This document shows positions 24,701 to 44,056 of a DNA stretch of 64,000 nucleotides, one piece after another. The notes beneath the pieces were generated by a model. It was given only the letters and a program-made list of their open reading frames with translations, was not told the origin of the DNA and did not search any database. The position numbers and the translations under genes were made by a program. Source of the DNA: Ehretia macrophylla (taxonomy: Eukaryota > Streptophyta > Magnoliopsida > Boraginales > Ehretiaceae). The stretch's first letter is position 1. Each line of letters begins with the position of its first letter. Where the stretch lies: assembly GCA_037974665.1 (NCBI GenBank), contig CM075764.1, positions 119,660,325 through 119,724,324 of the forward strand, in the 5' to 3' direction.

Positions 24701-27700
24701 CAGTTTTTGACACTCCTATTGGTTCTGTCCAAAATTTAGATTTGTGGCATGCTCGTCTAGGACATGCAAACTTTCAATATTTATGTTTGTTATTTCCACT
24801 TTTTAAAAAAGCATGCAAGGATTTTAAGTTTAATTGTGTGACTTGCGAATTGTCAAAACACACTCGTACTACATATTCCTCGCATGCATCGAGCTTCATG
24901 TGCTTTTGATCTGGTTCACTCTGATATTTGGGGTCCTTCTCCTGTCACGGCCCTCTCTGACCATCGTTACTATGTGACATTCATAGATGATTATAGTCGG
25001 TGTACTTGGGTCTACCTAATGAAGAAAAAATCTGAAGTTTTCACTCATTTCACTCACTTCCTACAAATGGTGAAAACCCAATTCCACACTGTTGTCCGGA
25101 ATATTAGGTCTGATAATGGCAGAGAATACCTAACCAATGACTTTCGGGCCGAACTCAATAAAAAAGGGATTCTTCAACAACTTACCTTCCCTTACACACC
25201 TGAACAAAATGGTGTGGCAGAACGAAAGAACCGCCACATTATGTCTATGGTCCGATGTCTTCTATCTGGTATGAATGTCCCGAAATATTTCTGGCACCTA
25301 ACTGTACTCACCGCTACATATATCATCAATCGTACCCCTAGTCGTGTTCTCCAAGGTCAAACACCCTTGCATATTCTCCGACCAAATACTGTCCTATTTC
25401 CTCTTCTCCCACGAGTCTTTGGTTGTACATGCTTTGTTCAAAATCGCAGCCCGACCGGCACTAAGCTAGATGATAAAGCTATACGTTGTGTCTTTCTTGG
25501 ATATTCTTCCATGTCTAAAGGATATAGGTGCTATGATCCTGTGACTCGCCACTTTTACCACTCGATGGATGTCACATTCCTTGAGACTATCCCTTTCTTC
25601 TCTGCTTCTTCCTTAGAGCAACTTCCTGAGGTACTTTCTGCAGAGGACCCTCCTTTACCTCATCCAGTTCCTATTCTTGACACATCTCAGCCTACTGCTG
25701 AACTACCATCTAGCTTCAATAATACTCTCTCATCCGGTTCCTCTCCAGTTCCATTACAAGTTTACTCTCGGCGTCCTCGTGCTCCAACTCCACTGTCAGA
25801 TTCTTCTCCGGATTCAGGTAACCCTCATTCTCCCTTGGTCTCTGAACCTGCACCTTCTCGTTACCCCCCTCGTCAACGGCATCTCCCTTCCCGTTATTTA
25901 CCTTCATGTAGTACTAATCATCCTATTGCCAAGTTTGTGTCATTTCAGGGTCTCTCCGATCAGTATAAATCTTTCCTTAGTCAGGTTGATTTAGTCTCTA
26001 TTCCTCGCTCCGTCCATGAGGCTCTCCAGCATCCTTTATGGGTGACTGCTATGAAAACAGAGATGGATGCCCTGCAACAGAATCAGACGTGGGAGTTGGT
26101 TGATCTTCCAGTTGGTGAACGGACAGTAGGGTGCAAGTGGGTGTTTAGTGTGAAATAACTTGCTGACGGCACCATTGATCAGTATAAGGCACGTCTTGTC
26201 GCTAAAGGGTTTACTCAAGTACCAGGCAAGGACTTTGGTGCCACATTTGCTCCTGTTGCCAAATTAACTACTGTTCAACTCCTGGTCTCCTTGGCCGCTT
26301 CTCATTCTTGGCCCCTTCACCAATTGGATGTGAAAAATGCCTTTCTTAATGGTGATCTTTCTGAGACTATTTACATGGATCCTCCACCAGGTTTTCGGGC
26401 TCAGGGGGAGTATTCTGGGAAAGTTTGTCGCCTTCGTAAATCTCTCTATGGGCTTAAACAATCCCCTCGAGCTTGGTTCAATCGTTTTAGTGAGGTGGTC
26501 CTTACTATGGGGTTTATTCGGTGTCATTCAGATCATACGTGCTTTGTTCGACGTCACCCTCAGGGTAGATGCATTATTATCTCAGTTTATGTGGACGATA
26601 TTATCATTACTGGAGATGACACTCAAGGAATTGTCCAAGTGAAGCAAGATCTTGGGACAATCTTTGACATTAAAGATTTGGGTATGCTCCGATACTTTCT
26701 TGGTATTGAGGTAGCTCGAAATTGCCAGGGTATATCTTTATCACAAAGAAAGTATGTATTGGATCTTCTTCAAGATACAGGTATGCTAGGTTGTCGACCT
26801 GCCTCTACTCCTATGGACCCTAATCTTAAATTGACAACAGAATCAGGGGAATTGTTAGTTGAGCCATCAATATATCAAAGACTTGTGGGTCGGCTTATCT
26901 ACTTGACTAACACAAGGCCTGACCTTACCTATGCAGTGAGTATGGTAAGTCAATTCATGCATGCACCTCGTACCTCTCATCTGGATGCTGTTTATCATAT
27001 CCTCCGGTATCTTAAATCTTCTCCTGGTCTTGGTCTCTTCTATGCAACGGGTGTACAAGAAGGATTGTCTTGTTACACAGATGCTGATTATGCAGGGTCA
27101 AAGACTGATAGGCGTTCTACCTCGGGGATGTGTACTTTTCGTGGTAATCACCTTATCTCATGGAAAAGTAAAAAGCAAGCAGTTGTCTCGCGATCTTCTG
27201 CTGAAGCTGAGTACCGTGCTATGGCCCAAGGAACATGTGAACTTCTTTGGTTACGTTATCTTCTGACTGAGTTGGGGTTTTCGGTAACAGACTCGTCTAC
27301 CTTGTTCTGTGATAATAAATCTGCGATTATGTTGTCCTCTGACTCAGTCCTTCATGAAAGGACAAAACACATCGAGGTTGATATTCATTTCATTCGAGAG
27401 AAAGTTCGCTCAGGGGTGATCACACCTTGTTTTGTTACATCATCTGAGCAGGCTGCTGATATGTTTACTAAGTCAATTGGACCGTCACTTCTCCAATCAG
27501 CTCTTGTCAAGCTCAGGCTCATTGATATCTTCGCCCCAGCTTGAGGGGGAGTGTTGAAATATTATATTACTTTAATTCCATATTTTTAGGCTTGTTGTAA
27601 GGAGCAATTTGCTCCATAAATTAGGGAGCAATTTGCTCCATAAATTGCTCCATAAATTAGGGAATATTGTCTACACCTTTAGGCCTATATAAACCACAAT

Positions 27701-28211
27701 GTAGAAACACAAATTGTATCATCAATGAATTACATTGTTTCACATTACTTTCTTCTATTTATTTATTTATTTTCTCTCTAAATTGTGCCGTTTGTGTGAT
27801 TTTCTCATCTAATTGATGAATGGGTTTTGTGTGATTTTCTCATCTAATTGATGAATGGGTTAATTTCTGTGCTATTCAGGTTTGACTGTGGCATGTTCAT
27901 GATCAAATACTCTGATTTTTATAGCAGAGGAGTAGGACTATGTTTTGATCAGGTAACTTGTGTCATATCTTGTGATTTATTATTATTATTATTGTTCTTT
28001 TATGTGAGTTGTCTTTACTTTTTCTTTTGAGGGAAGGTGGGATTTGGGGGGAGTAAGGATGAGGACAGCGCTCTAACTGAAATTTGGCTCTTCTGTACAA
28101 AACTTTGTAAATCCTACTAGTGATCCGTGCTTTTTTTTTCCCTTGTAGGAGCACATGCCATATTTTAGGCTGAGGACTGCCAAGGAGATTCTGAGGTTGA
28201 AAGCCGAGTGA
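18772..28211 (+). CDS. ESD4: ESD4-like SUMO-specific cysteine protease (ULP1 family), 9 exons, 537 aa
   Basis: Exons: 18772-19659, 19749-19828, 19912-20005, 20102-20200, 20910-21002, 21101-21220, 21789-21892, 27880-27952, 28149-28211 (538 codons). The start MGALTLTRKR matches the remembered ESD4 N-terminus. A basic/acidic regulatory half (about 1-300) leads into the ULP1 C48 domain: ITGELLQCLRPGAWLNDEII, WTTQKKLGYRLLDCD, then catalytic His428 (EIHWCLAVI), Asp445 (YLDSLGG), Gln490 and Cys496 (NGFDCGMFM). All key residues are present. The family matures SUMO precursors and removes SUMO from proteins; Arabidopsis ESD4 acts at the nuclear envelope and loss causes early flowering and dwarfing. Intron 7 (21893-27879) holds a whole-length copia element, and the catalytic Cys lies downstream of it, so correct splicing across 6 kb is needed for an active enzyme. 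Confidence 0.93.
22466..22686 (+). repeat. tandem duplication in ESD4 intron 7, resumed after the copia at 27757-27886
   Basis: Two copies of a unit of about 150 bp start GTTTGACC(T/C)TGTTGTGCTG at about 22467 and 22618. The second copy is interrupted by the copia insertion and resumes at 27757 with the shared TTTATTTATTTTCTCTCTAA and ATTTCTGTGCTATTCAG. The unit includes the 3' splice acceptor and first bases of exon 8 (TTCAG|GTTTGAC), so 22616-22624 is an almost exact copy of the real acceptor at 27878-27886. The downstream copy has a further internal duplication of about 35 bp containing CTCATCTAATTGATGAATGG. Confidence 0.75.
22687..22951 (+). repeat. 5' LTR of the ESD4-intron copia (265 bp)
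   Basis: Starts TGTTGAAATATT and ends CTTTCTTCT directly before the primer site. It contains several copies of the odd palindrome GGAGCAATTTGCTCC separated by ATAAATTA, and a CCTATATAAACC TATA box near 22880. Apart from 60 extra bases of these palindromic repeats it matches the 3' LTR base for base as far as I can compare by eye. Confidence 0.93.
22952..22963 (+). other. primer binding site of the copia element
   Basis: TGGTATCAGAGC immediately follows the 5' LTR and is the standard plant copia match to the initiator methionine tRNA. Confidence 0.9.
27552..27756 (+). repeat. 3' LTR of the ESD4-intron copia (205 bp)
   Basis: Begins TGTTGAAATATT after the purine tract and ends CTTTCTTCT before the ATTTA duplication. 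It lacks one 36-bp and one 24-bp repeat unit that the 5' LTR has; otherwise the two look identical, which implies a recent insertion. Confidence 0.93.
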
Positions 28212-30056
28212 TCAAATCAAACTAACTGCGAATGAAATGATACAAATGACTTTTGAGTTGGTAAAGCTATGCATACCAGGGATTCCGTTGATTCAAATCT
28301 TGCCTTACCCGGAGACATGCGGGACTTGTATCTTGCTGGCACTGACATTCGGCTATGGTGCAAGAATATGCTATCTGGGAGATGCAGGTATGGCATGGCT
28401 ATTACAAAGACAGAGAGGAAGGAAACCTGTTCTTGTCATGAGTGCTAAGCGTTAAGCCGTGCAATTTATTTTTCTGTAGGCTCTTGTAAGTGTTTTGTGT
28501 CTTTTACTTCTGGCATTTTTTGAAGTTCCATCTTTTTTGTACCCAGTGTAGTATATATGAGCTATCGGACTGCAAAGCTCGTGGAGTTTACGCTGCTAGT
28601 GAATAGTGAATATAGGTAATCGCTAACCAGATTGATGTTGAATTGGAATTGTTTGATGTCAAAAATGAATACGACGACAATCAAGGATGGAGAAAGACAC
28701 TGATGATAGCCCTTATTCTTCCATTATATGCCTTTCTGTTCTAAATTCTTTTGCAGGATTTAGGTAATGTATTATATTTTCTTGAAAGATGTCTTAAAGA
28801 GTGTTGAGCTGAACTTGGTGCTGTGGATGTATGTAGGTAGTGTAGTACACATGATCATGCGAATTGAGATATACTGGTGTCTACTTTTTCACATTGGGTT
28901 CAACAATGAAGTATTAAATGATAGTCTAGTGTAACAAGCGAGTTTGAAGAAAGGTCGGATCCAGTTTAGAGTCTTTTGAATATTGTCTGACCTTACATTT
29001 TGTTATAAACCTATTTCTGTGACGTGAACCCATAAACTCTACTGAAGTACAGTGTTGGAAAATAGAAATTTCATAATTACAAAGATCATAAGAGTCCAGC
29101 GAGTCTAATTTGTTTTACTATCTTCACATCTTTTTTCCCTTTTTTTCTTTTTTAGGTCGTTTAAGTTGCTCTCTCCTTGTTTTTCTTTTTTAAGTACAAT
29201 GAAAGGGGAAGTTTTAGTTTAATTATTATTATTATTTTTTTGTCTCAAGTACGATGAAAGATGGAAGTTAAAGCCGTTGTTTAAACTTAAAATTATTGAG
29301 GTTACAATTGTAACTTGACATTTAAGTCATCTAAGCCACACAAAATGAAAGACTAAAACTTCCCAACCCACACTAAATGTGCCCTGGGCTTCATTTGTTT
29401 GTTGTAAAATAACTCAGCTGATGGTAAAATATTTTTCAATGCAAGATCTTTTTTTTTTTTTTTAAAGTACACACACAAACACACATTTTCTGGTGGGGAC
29501 GGGGTCGGGGGTGGGGTTGAGTTGAGTGGAGTGGGAAATGTTACATTTCCCATTTTTCCTCCTAAGTAAACATTTTCTTTTAACCAAAGCCACACTGAGT
29601 GAAACACATTACTGTAATAAATCAAAAGGTTTGCTGGATTCACGGAGAGAGAGAGAGAGCACTTCGGACGCAAATATACAAAGAGGCAGGCTGTAAAGCT
29701 CAGGATCCCTGCCCAGAAACATGTATACAGATTCTTCTTAGAGAGTACAAGTGCAAGTTAGACCACAAATATACAAAGAGGCAGGCGAGTTGAGCTTAGG
29801 ATACCCGCCCAGTAAACAGTACGGTTTCCTATTTTGCGATCGCCTCACCACAACTAACACTAGAGATGTCAGTATTTTACAATCCGACCAAGGTCAAAAC
29901 ACCACTCCATCATATCTCTGTTATTCTTTTTTTTTTTTTTCTCTTTCCCTAAGACAAATAAGTTCTTCACCAAATGATATTTGTATGTATTTTACAACAT
30001 GGAATACAACAGCAGCAAGTGATTGCAGTGCAGCAAACAAATGTATGGTATAAAGC
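28212..30056. other. convergent 3' ends of ESD4 and KIN13A
   Basis: The two genes run towards each other with 1.8 kb between stop codons. It holds the 3' UTRs and a pair of direct repeats at about 29673-29723 and 29765-29817. No further gene is supported; a 72-codon frame just after the ESD4 stop looks like UTR. Confidence 0.55.
29673..29817. repeat. pair of diverged ~50-bp direct repeats near the KIN13A 3' end
   Basis: Both copies contain CAAATATACAAAGAGGCAGG, a variable part with AGCTCAGGATCCC versus AGCTTAGGATACC, and then GCCCAG. They are spaced 94 bp apart. Likely within or beside the KIN13A 3' UTR. Confidence 0.7.
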
Positions 30057-38233
<8,177 letters not shown>

Positions 38234-40207
38234 GTGGCGCTTGCGTTGCGGAGCCAACTTTTCAAGATCTATAATTTCACTTCTTCAACCACAAAAAAAT
38301 TATAAATAACAGCAAAAACACAAAATTCATCAAAAATTCAATGCATTTTATTTTATTTTTTTTAAAACTAATAATTTTAAAAAAAAATGATTACTTTAGA
38401 TAAATTAAAATTGCAATTTTATACATTTATATATAATTATAAAAAAATTCAACCAATTTGATTTGTAGGGAAAAGAAAAAGGTTATATTACATATCGCTT
38501 TAGGTAAATTAACATTGCAATTTTATACATATATATAAAATTATCAAAAAATTCAACAAATTTTATTTGCAGAAGAAAAAAAAGCTTACAATTACAAAAA
38601 TGATTACTTTATACAATATATATATATATGTATATATATATGCACTTACGAGGAGGAGAAAAGTCAGAAGCAAAGCTACACGTGAACGTGACCGGAAGCT
38701 CAGAAGTCAAACATCAATCGCAACCGTAAAATTTAGCCCTAAAAATCATCAAAATTCATAATGCTATTATAAAATTCAAATAATGGAAAAAAGAAACACT
38801 AACAATATAAAAAAATAAAAAAATATCACAAAATCATATAGAAACACACACACACACACACATATATATATAGTACCGGATGTGTGAAAATGAGCAAATG
38901 TGAATAGATCTGATAAGAGAAAATTGAAGAGCAAACCCCTATTTTCTTTAATTTTTTGAATTAATGTAATGATGATGAATAGGAATGGATTGCTTTGGAG
39001 GGAATAGATGAGTATATGTGTATATATATGTACATATATAGATATATTTGTGTGTGTATAGATTAATTATATGTGTTTTAATATTATTTTTTTATTTATT
39101 ATTAGTTGTATTGACATGTGTTTAAATGTGTTTTTTTTTTTTTTTGGTTGGCATATTTAATAATTGGTTTTTTTTTTTTTTTTATGTAAGATTTACAAGT
39201 CAATATTATAACACTTAAAATATTAAATCACACCAAAGCAAAATTAAACTTTATCTCGATAAGTGCAATTAGCTACATAAATTTGATAACACCACTTATT
39301 CATCTACGTGTCTCTATACATTTATCTTAAGTCGTCTCCTACCTTTTTTAGATATATTACATTCATATTTTTGCACATTTTAATAAATATGTATACAAAT
39401 GATTGCCTAATTTATCGGGACTATTTCAAACGATTATTACTCATTTTATCTTCAATTTGGACAATTATATATGTAAATGGCATTAAGAGTTCACAAAAGA
39501 TATTGGGTTACCAAAAATATCTCAGTGGACAAAATCCATAGTAGGACCTTTGCTAGCTGATTTTTAGTGTTCATCATATCTACAACTCTCTCCAAGTCTC
39601 CATTGGAGTTGGGATATATTATGTGATAAGCACGTGAAATGGTCTCCAAAAATAATTACATACACCGTTGTTCACTAATATATTTGTCAACTAATTCACG
39701 CGATAATTTATCTTTCAATAAACATGGAACATTTAGTATTGATTTCATGTTAATAATTACTTGGTGCTGATAATTCTCGAGGAGTGGAGTTAACTATTGC
39801 TAATTAATCAATTTGTATTATTTAGATTTTACCTTTTAATTGACAATTTTACGTAATTTTATATAACAAGTTTCTCGTGTTTAAATAAGATTCATTTTTT
39901 AAAAAATAGTGTGTGATTTGTCATATAAGAGGACGTAAGAGATGATATGTAGCATGCTCTACTGCTCTCTGTCACGAAATTGCTGCTTCACGTTTTTCTA
40001 TAATATAAGGATTTATGCTATTGAATGTTCATTTTTTTTTTTTAAAGATGGTTTGTCATGAAAAAAAAATTATATTCGAGTACTAAATTATATTTTATAT
40101 ACCCTGCTAAAAGAAAAGAGAAACTATTCACATGTGAGGTAAGGCCCATCCCCACATTAATACGGATCAGTACGTCAGATAGACTGAAGCATTTTTCAAA
40201 AAAAGAA
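38234..40207. other. upstream region of KIN13A, AT-rich
   Basis: Holds the KIN13A promoter/leader, with several short TA and CA microsatellites (about 38615-38640, 38845-38872, 39011-39060) and T homopolymers near 39130 and 39168. The pair ATTGCAATTTTATACAT at about 38410 and 38514 marks a weak direct repeat. No gene recognised. Confidence 0.5.
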
Positions 40208-40821
40208 GGAAAAATATAATTCTGCTCCTCTGTCATATGTGAAACTATTACTCCACTTCTTGTGTTAGTAAAATTTTAAGAAAGTCCCTTGTATTATTAA
40301 AAAGTTATCACACTATTCTTTCTATTTCTCTTTTAAACTATTAAATAACATTTTTACCCTTTTAAATACATTTTTTTTCTTTCATCTCCACCTATTTATC
40401 AAAAAATTTAAAAAAAATTAAAAAACAATCATCTTCCCAAACCCCTCACCCCCCCCCCCCCCCAAACCCCACCCCACCCCCACCTCTGGGAGCAGCGAGT
40501 TCGCTGTTGCCAGATCCGGTGCAGTAGCAAAATGCTATTGCGCCAGATTGGCACAGCGGCATGGGGGTGAGGTGTTTGGAGAAGATGATTTAAAAAAAAA
40601 AATTAATTTTTTTGATAAATAGATGAAGATGAAAGGAAAATATATATATATATATATATATATGTATTTAAAATGACAAAAACGTCATTGTTTAAAAGAG
40701 ATACGAAGGGGGTAGTGTGATAAATTTTTAATAATACAAGAGGCTTTCTTAAAATTTTATGAACACACAAAAATAAAATAATAATTTCACATATCAAAAG
40801 AAGACGAAATGATATTTTTCG
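40208..40821. mobile_element. foldback / MITE-like inverted-repeat element, copy 2
   Basis: This is the same family as 5479-6201: the left arm (GTATTATTAAAAAGTTATCA, TTTTTACCCTTTTAAATACA) and right arm (AATTTTTAATAATACAAG) are reverse complements, with a C-rich/G-rich middle around GCGCCAGATTGGCACAGCGG. It is shorter (about 614 bp) and its arms are more diverged, with a TA microsatellite expanded in the right arm (about 40641-40662). Noncoding; target duplication unresolved. Confidence 0.65.
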
Positions 40822-41651
40822 AAAGAAAAATCTTGAATCTACCACACGAAGAAGATTGCTTGCTTCCCTTTCCTACATGAAGCTGGAGTCATGAGCACTT
40901 CTGATTTGGCTTAACGTATCATTATGAGTACTTGATTTGAAGCATGTTAGGCAGATCGAGATCCACCAATTATCAGCGCAAATTTGAATTAAATTTCATT
41001 TTAGGTCAGTTCCTCTATTATTTTATGTTACTCTTTTACTACGCGTCAAATAAATATTTGATATGTTAACTTTCGATACTCTAGAATTTGATACATAACT
41101 TAAAAAGTCATTTACATAAGCTTTACACCCAATTATTTTAAATAATAATCATAATAATGTAAGATATAATCGTACACAATATTAGAATGTGAACACACAA
41201 ACAAACATAAACGCACAAAAAACACAAAGAATTAACTTGGTTCGGTCACCTATGACATTCCATCTACAATCTCATATATGAGATAATCCACAACTCAACA
41301 TGAGTTTCGGTTTGGAATTTGAGCCCTGACTCAACTCATATGATCATGACAATATGAGTAGCTGGGTGCTTGGCCATTGCAGTTGTATTTCCAACATTGG
41401 TTGATGCCATTTTAATGAGAAATGATGAACATGATTATGCCAAAAAAAAATAAAAAATAAAAATAAAAGAAGTCTAGAGAATCATCATGCATCTGTCTTG
41501 GTCGTAGGGAGACATGGCTATGGAGCTCTGATATGTTTTGAACATGGTAAAGTGCTTTACTACCGTCTAATACCTAAATTATACAATTAAGTTAGTTTTA
41601 CGATAATCTTATGGTATTCTTTTGACCAAGTCATTGATATATATTAAGTAT
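40822..41651. other. spacer with possible retroelement and coding relics
   Basis: AATTAACTTGGTTCGGTCA at about 41231 resembles a phrase common in plant copia LTRs and may be an LTR relic. A short coding-like stretch at about 41360-41443 (+) reads AIAVVFPTLVDAILMRNDEH and ends in an A-rich run. Nothing else is recognised. Confidence 0.3.
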
Positions 41652-42067
41652 TATTCATATGGAAAAATTACACAAATGGTCTTTATTATTTTTTCAAAAT
41701 TTTAAATTTATCTTTATTATTAAAAATTAATCAATTTAATTTTTATTATTTTAAAAAAAAATTAAATTCGTCTATATTATTCAAAAATTAACCAATTTAA
41801 TCCATATTATTTTTCAAAAAAAATAAATTTAGTCACAATTTTTTTTAAAATATTAAAGACTAATTTAAATTTTATATAAAAAATAGAAATTAAATTAATT
41901 TTTTTTTAAAATAATAAAACTAAATTAACTAATTTTAAACAATAAAAACGAATTCAATTTTTTTAAAAAATTAATAAGGGTTAAATTAATTAATTTAAAT
42001 AATAGATATAAATTTAAAATTTTGAAAAACAATTAAGAATTATTTGTGCCATTTCTCCTATTCATGT
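41652..42067. mobile_element. Mutator-like MITE with 9-bp target duplication
   Basis: Ends GGAAAAATTACACAAATG (from 41661) and GGAGAAATGGCACAAAT on the opposite strand (to 42058) are inverted repeats, and the whole 398 bp is an A/T-rich imperfect palindrome. Flanks TATTCATAT (41652-41660) and TATTCATGT (42059-42067) match at 8 of 9 bases, the duplication length of Mutator-like elements. Noncoding. Confidence 0.6.
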
Positions 42068-42564
42068 CTATCATTTCTCAAATTCATGTCTATCATTTCT
42101 CATCCCTCTTTCTCTTCTTTTTTTTTATTTTTTTATTTTTTTACCTCATTTCTCTGTTGACTCGAAAATAATGAGACTTGAGAGAAAACATGTCACCGTC
42201 ACATGCAATAAAACAAGTACCATAACAATTCAAATGACCAACCATAGCGAAACGTCTAGTTATTTCGAATCAATTTCCAGTAGTGATGGTTATAACCCCC
42301 TCATAACCTTATAACGTTATAATAATGCGAGCAAATCCGAATCTAAGAGAGGAAAAGATTTCGAAGGACCATCTAGTACTAAAACAAATTTAAGTGCAAA
42401 ATTATTGTCCAACGACATAACCATAACATTAGAGAACGATGTTCAACACCATCCAAGAATGACAAGAAACGAAAACCTGAAAATTTTCCAGGTACAGAGA
42501 TGAGAAAATGAAGTCTAATACTACAGCAAGCACAGCCTCTCTTGAAGATTCTTCGCTCGCGTTT
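42068..42564. other. spacer and TCTP 3' UTR
   Basis: A 24-bp direct repeat (TTCATGTCTATCATTTCTC, twice) abuts the MITE; the remainder up to the stop codon of TCTP is probably its 3' UTR. Nothing else seen. Confidence 0.45.
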
Positions 42565-44005
42565 TTAGCACTTGATCTCCTTCAAACCATGGGCGAAGTA
42601 CAAGAATGTCGGATCGGTGGCACCCTCCTTGTAGTAAGCGAAGACCAAGGTGCTGTCGTCTGCCATGCTCTCCCCGACAAAACTGCAGAAACAAAATTGT
42701 AAGCCCCCATAACAAATGGTCAATCACGTCTTACCCGTGAAGTTACCGAACCTAAAGTAATGCTCGAGCAGGAAAAGAAAGAAGGGTGTCATAGAAGATG
42801 AGGGCCTTACAATTGGAAGTCACCGAGCTTTGAGCAGAGGAACTTGGTTGTCGCCTCAATGTTCTTCTTAAATTCCTCTTGCTTCTCAGCATCAAGCTTG
42901 GGGGTCAACAACTTGATGTACTTCTTGATGTACGCAACAAACTGCTTCTTATCGAAAGAAGGTTGTTCCTGCAAGAATATCATGCTATTACGTTAAATGT
43001 CTGAATACAGAAGCCCCATGATAAGCTCGGATATCATGCACAAAAGAACTAACCTGGAGCCTAAATGTGTCAACTATGTCGACCACCTTCACAGCTTGGT
43101 CATCAACACCCTCATCTTCCTCACCACCTTCGGCAGAAGGGTTTGCACCAATGTCTACATCAACTGCTCCCGTAACAACCCACTGTAGTTCATCAAGACA
43201 ATAGAACACATCATTCACTGAGCATAATTTCTAATTATTTCCCATTCAACAAAACGATTACAATAAAATATAACAATTATAAAAAGTGCCCCAAAGCATA
43301 ACCGAGCCAATATATCATTTCTCTGAGAGACTGATATTATTGAGAAGGCAACAGAATTTACCTTTCCTTCCACTTCCCAAAGCAACCCATTCTGGATTTC
43401 CTTGTATGGGAAGGAGTCCGAGAGGAGCTCATCACCTGAAATTTGTGAGTGACATTCTTGTAAGAAACAATATTTTGAAATTGAAACAAATTAACAACAG
43501 TTTTCTAGCATGCAATATGTTGAAGATGAGCTTGAAAAATTCTACACGGTACACTAGCAATGAAGGAAGCATAATTGACAGCCAAAACAAGTGCAGTAGC
43601 TAATATCCACCACCAACAGAGTAAACAAAGCCATATCGATAAGCTTGACACTAGACAAAAGCCACTAAAAGCCGCCTTACAAATTTAAGTAAACAATCCC
43701 TTCCCCTTCTAATACGGTCCAGAAAAATATAAATACAGAATCATTAAAGTTTTCTTTTTATACAGAATCATTAAAGTTGCAGCCACGAATGCACTTCTTC
43801 TCTATTATCAGTGGTTCAGTTTTATTCAATTCTCAAAGTGGTTTCAATATTCTTTACAGAATCAAACCATTAAAAATTTATGAAGATTGGTCAAAAAGAT
43901 TCAAACTTTACACCATAAATCACAAAAAAGCTTCAAACTTTCCAGCTAGAAAGATCATACAAGTATATTATCTATATGCAAATTCGAACAATTATATCAA
44001 TAGAA

Positions 44006-44056
<51 letters not shown>

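Larger units (their letters stand above)
22687..27756 (+). mobile_element. young Ty1/copia element inside ESD4 intron 7
   Basis: The element is 5070 bp, sense-oriented with ESD4, and flanked by the 5-bp duplication ATTTA (22682-22686 and 27757-27761). Parts in order: 5' LTR, primer site TGGTATCAGAGC, gag (about 23.2-24.1 kb) with zinc knuckle CQHCRKIGHLIDRC, protease DSGANNHMTG (about 24.3 kb), integrase (about 24.7-25.6 kb, GVAERKNRH), reverse transcriptase (about 26.1-26.9 kb, YVDDII), RNase H (about 27.0-27.5 kb, DADYAGSKTDRRSTSG), polypurine tract TTGAGGGGGAG and 3' LTR. All expected parts are present, but the reading frame looks broken in about two places, so this copy is best treated as a recent fossil. 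Short LTRs and about 5 kb total suggest an Ale/Retrofit-type lineage (inference). Confidence 0.95.

Noticed and set aside
25716-27058. Several minus-strand frames inside the ESD4-intron copia
   Set aside because: Antisense to integrase and reverse transcriptase regions; no independent protein resemblance.
28237-28455. 72-codon frame after the ESD4 stop
   Set aside because: Falls in the probable 3' UTR of ESD4 and shows no family features.
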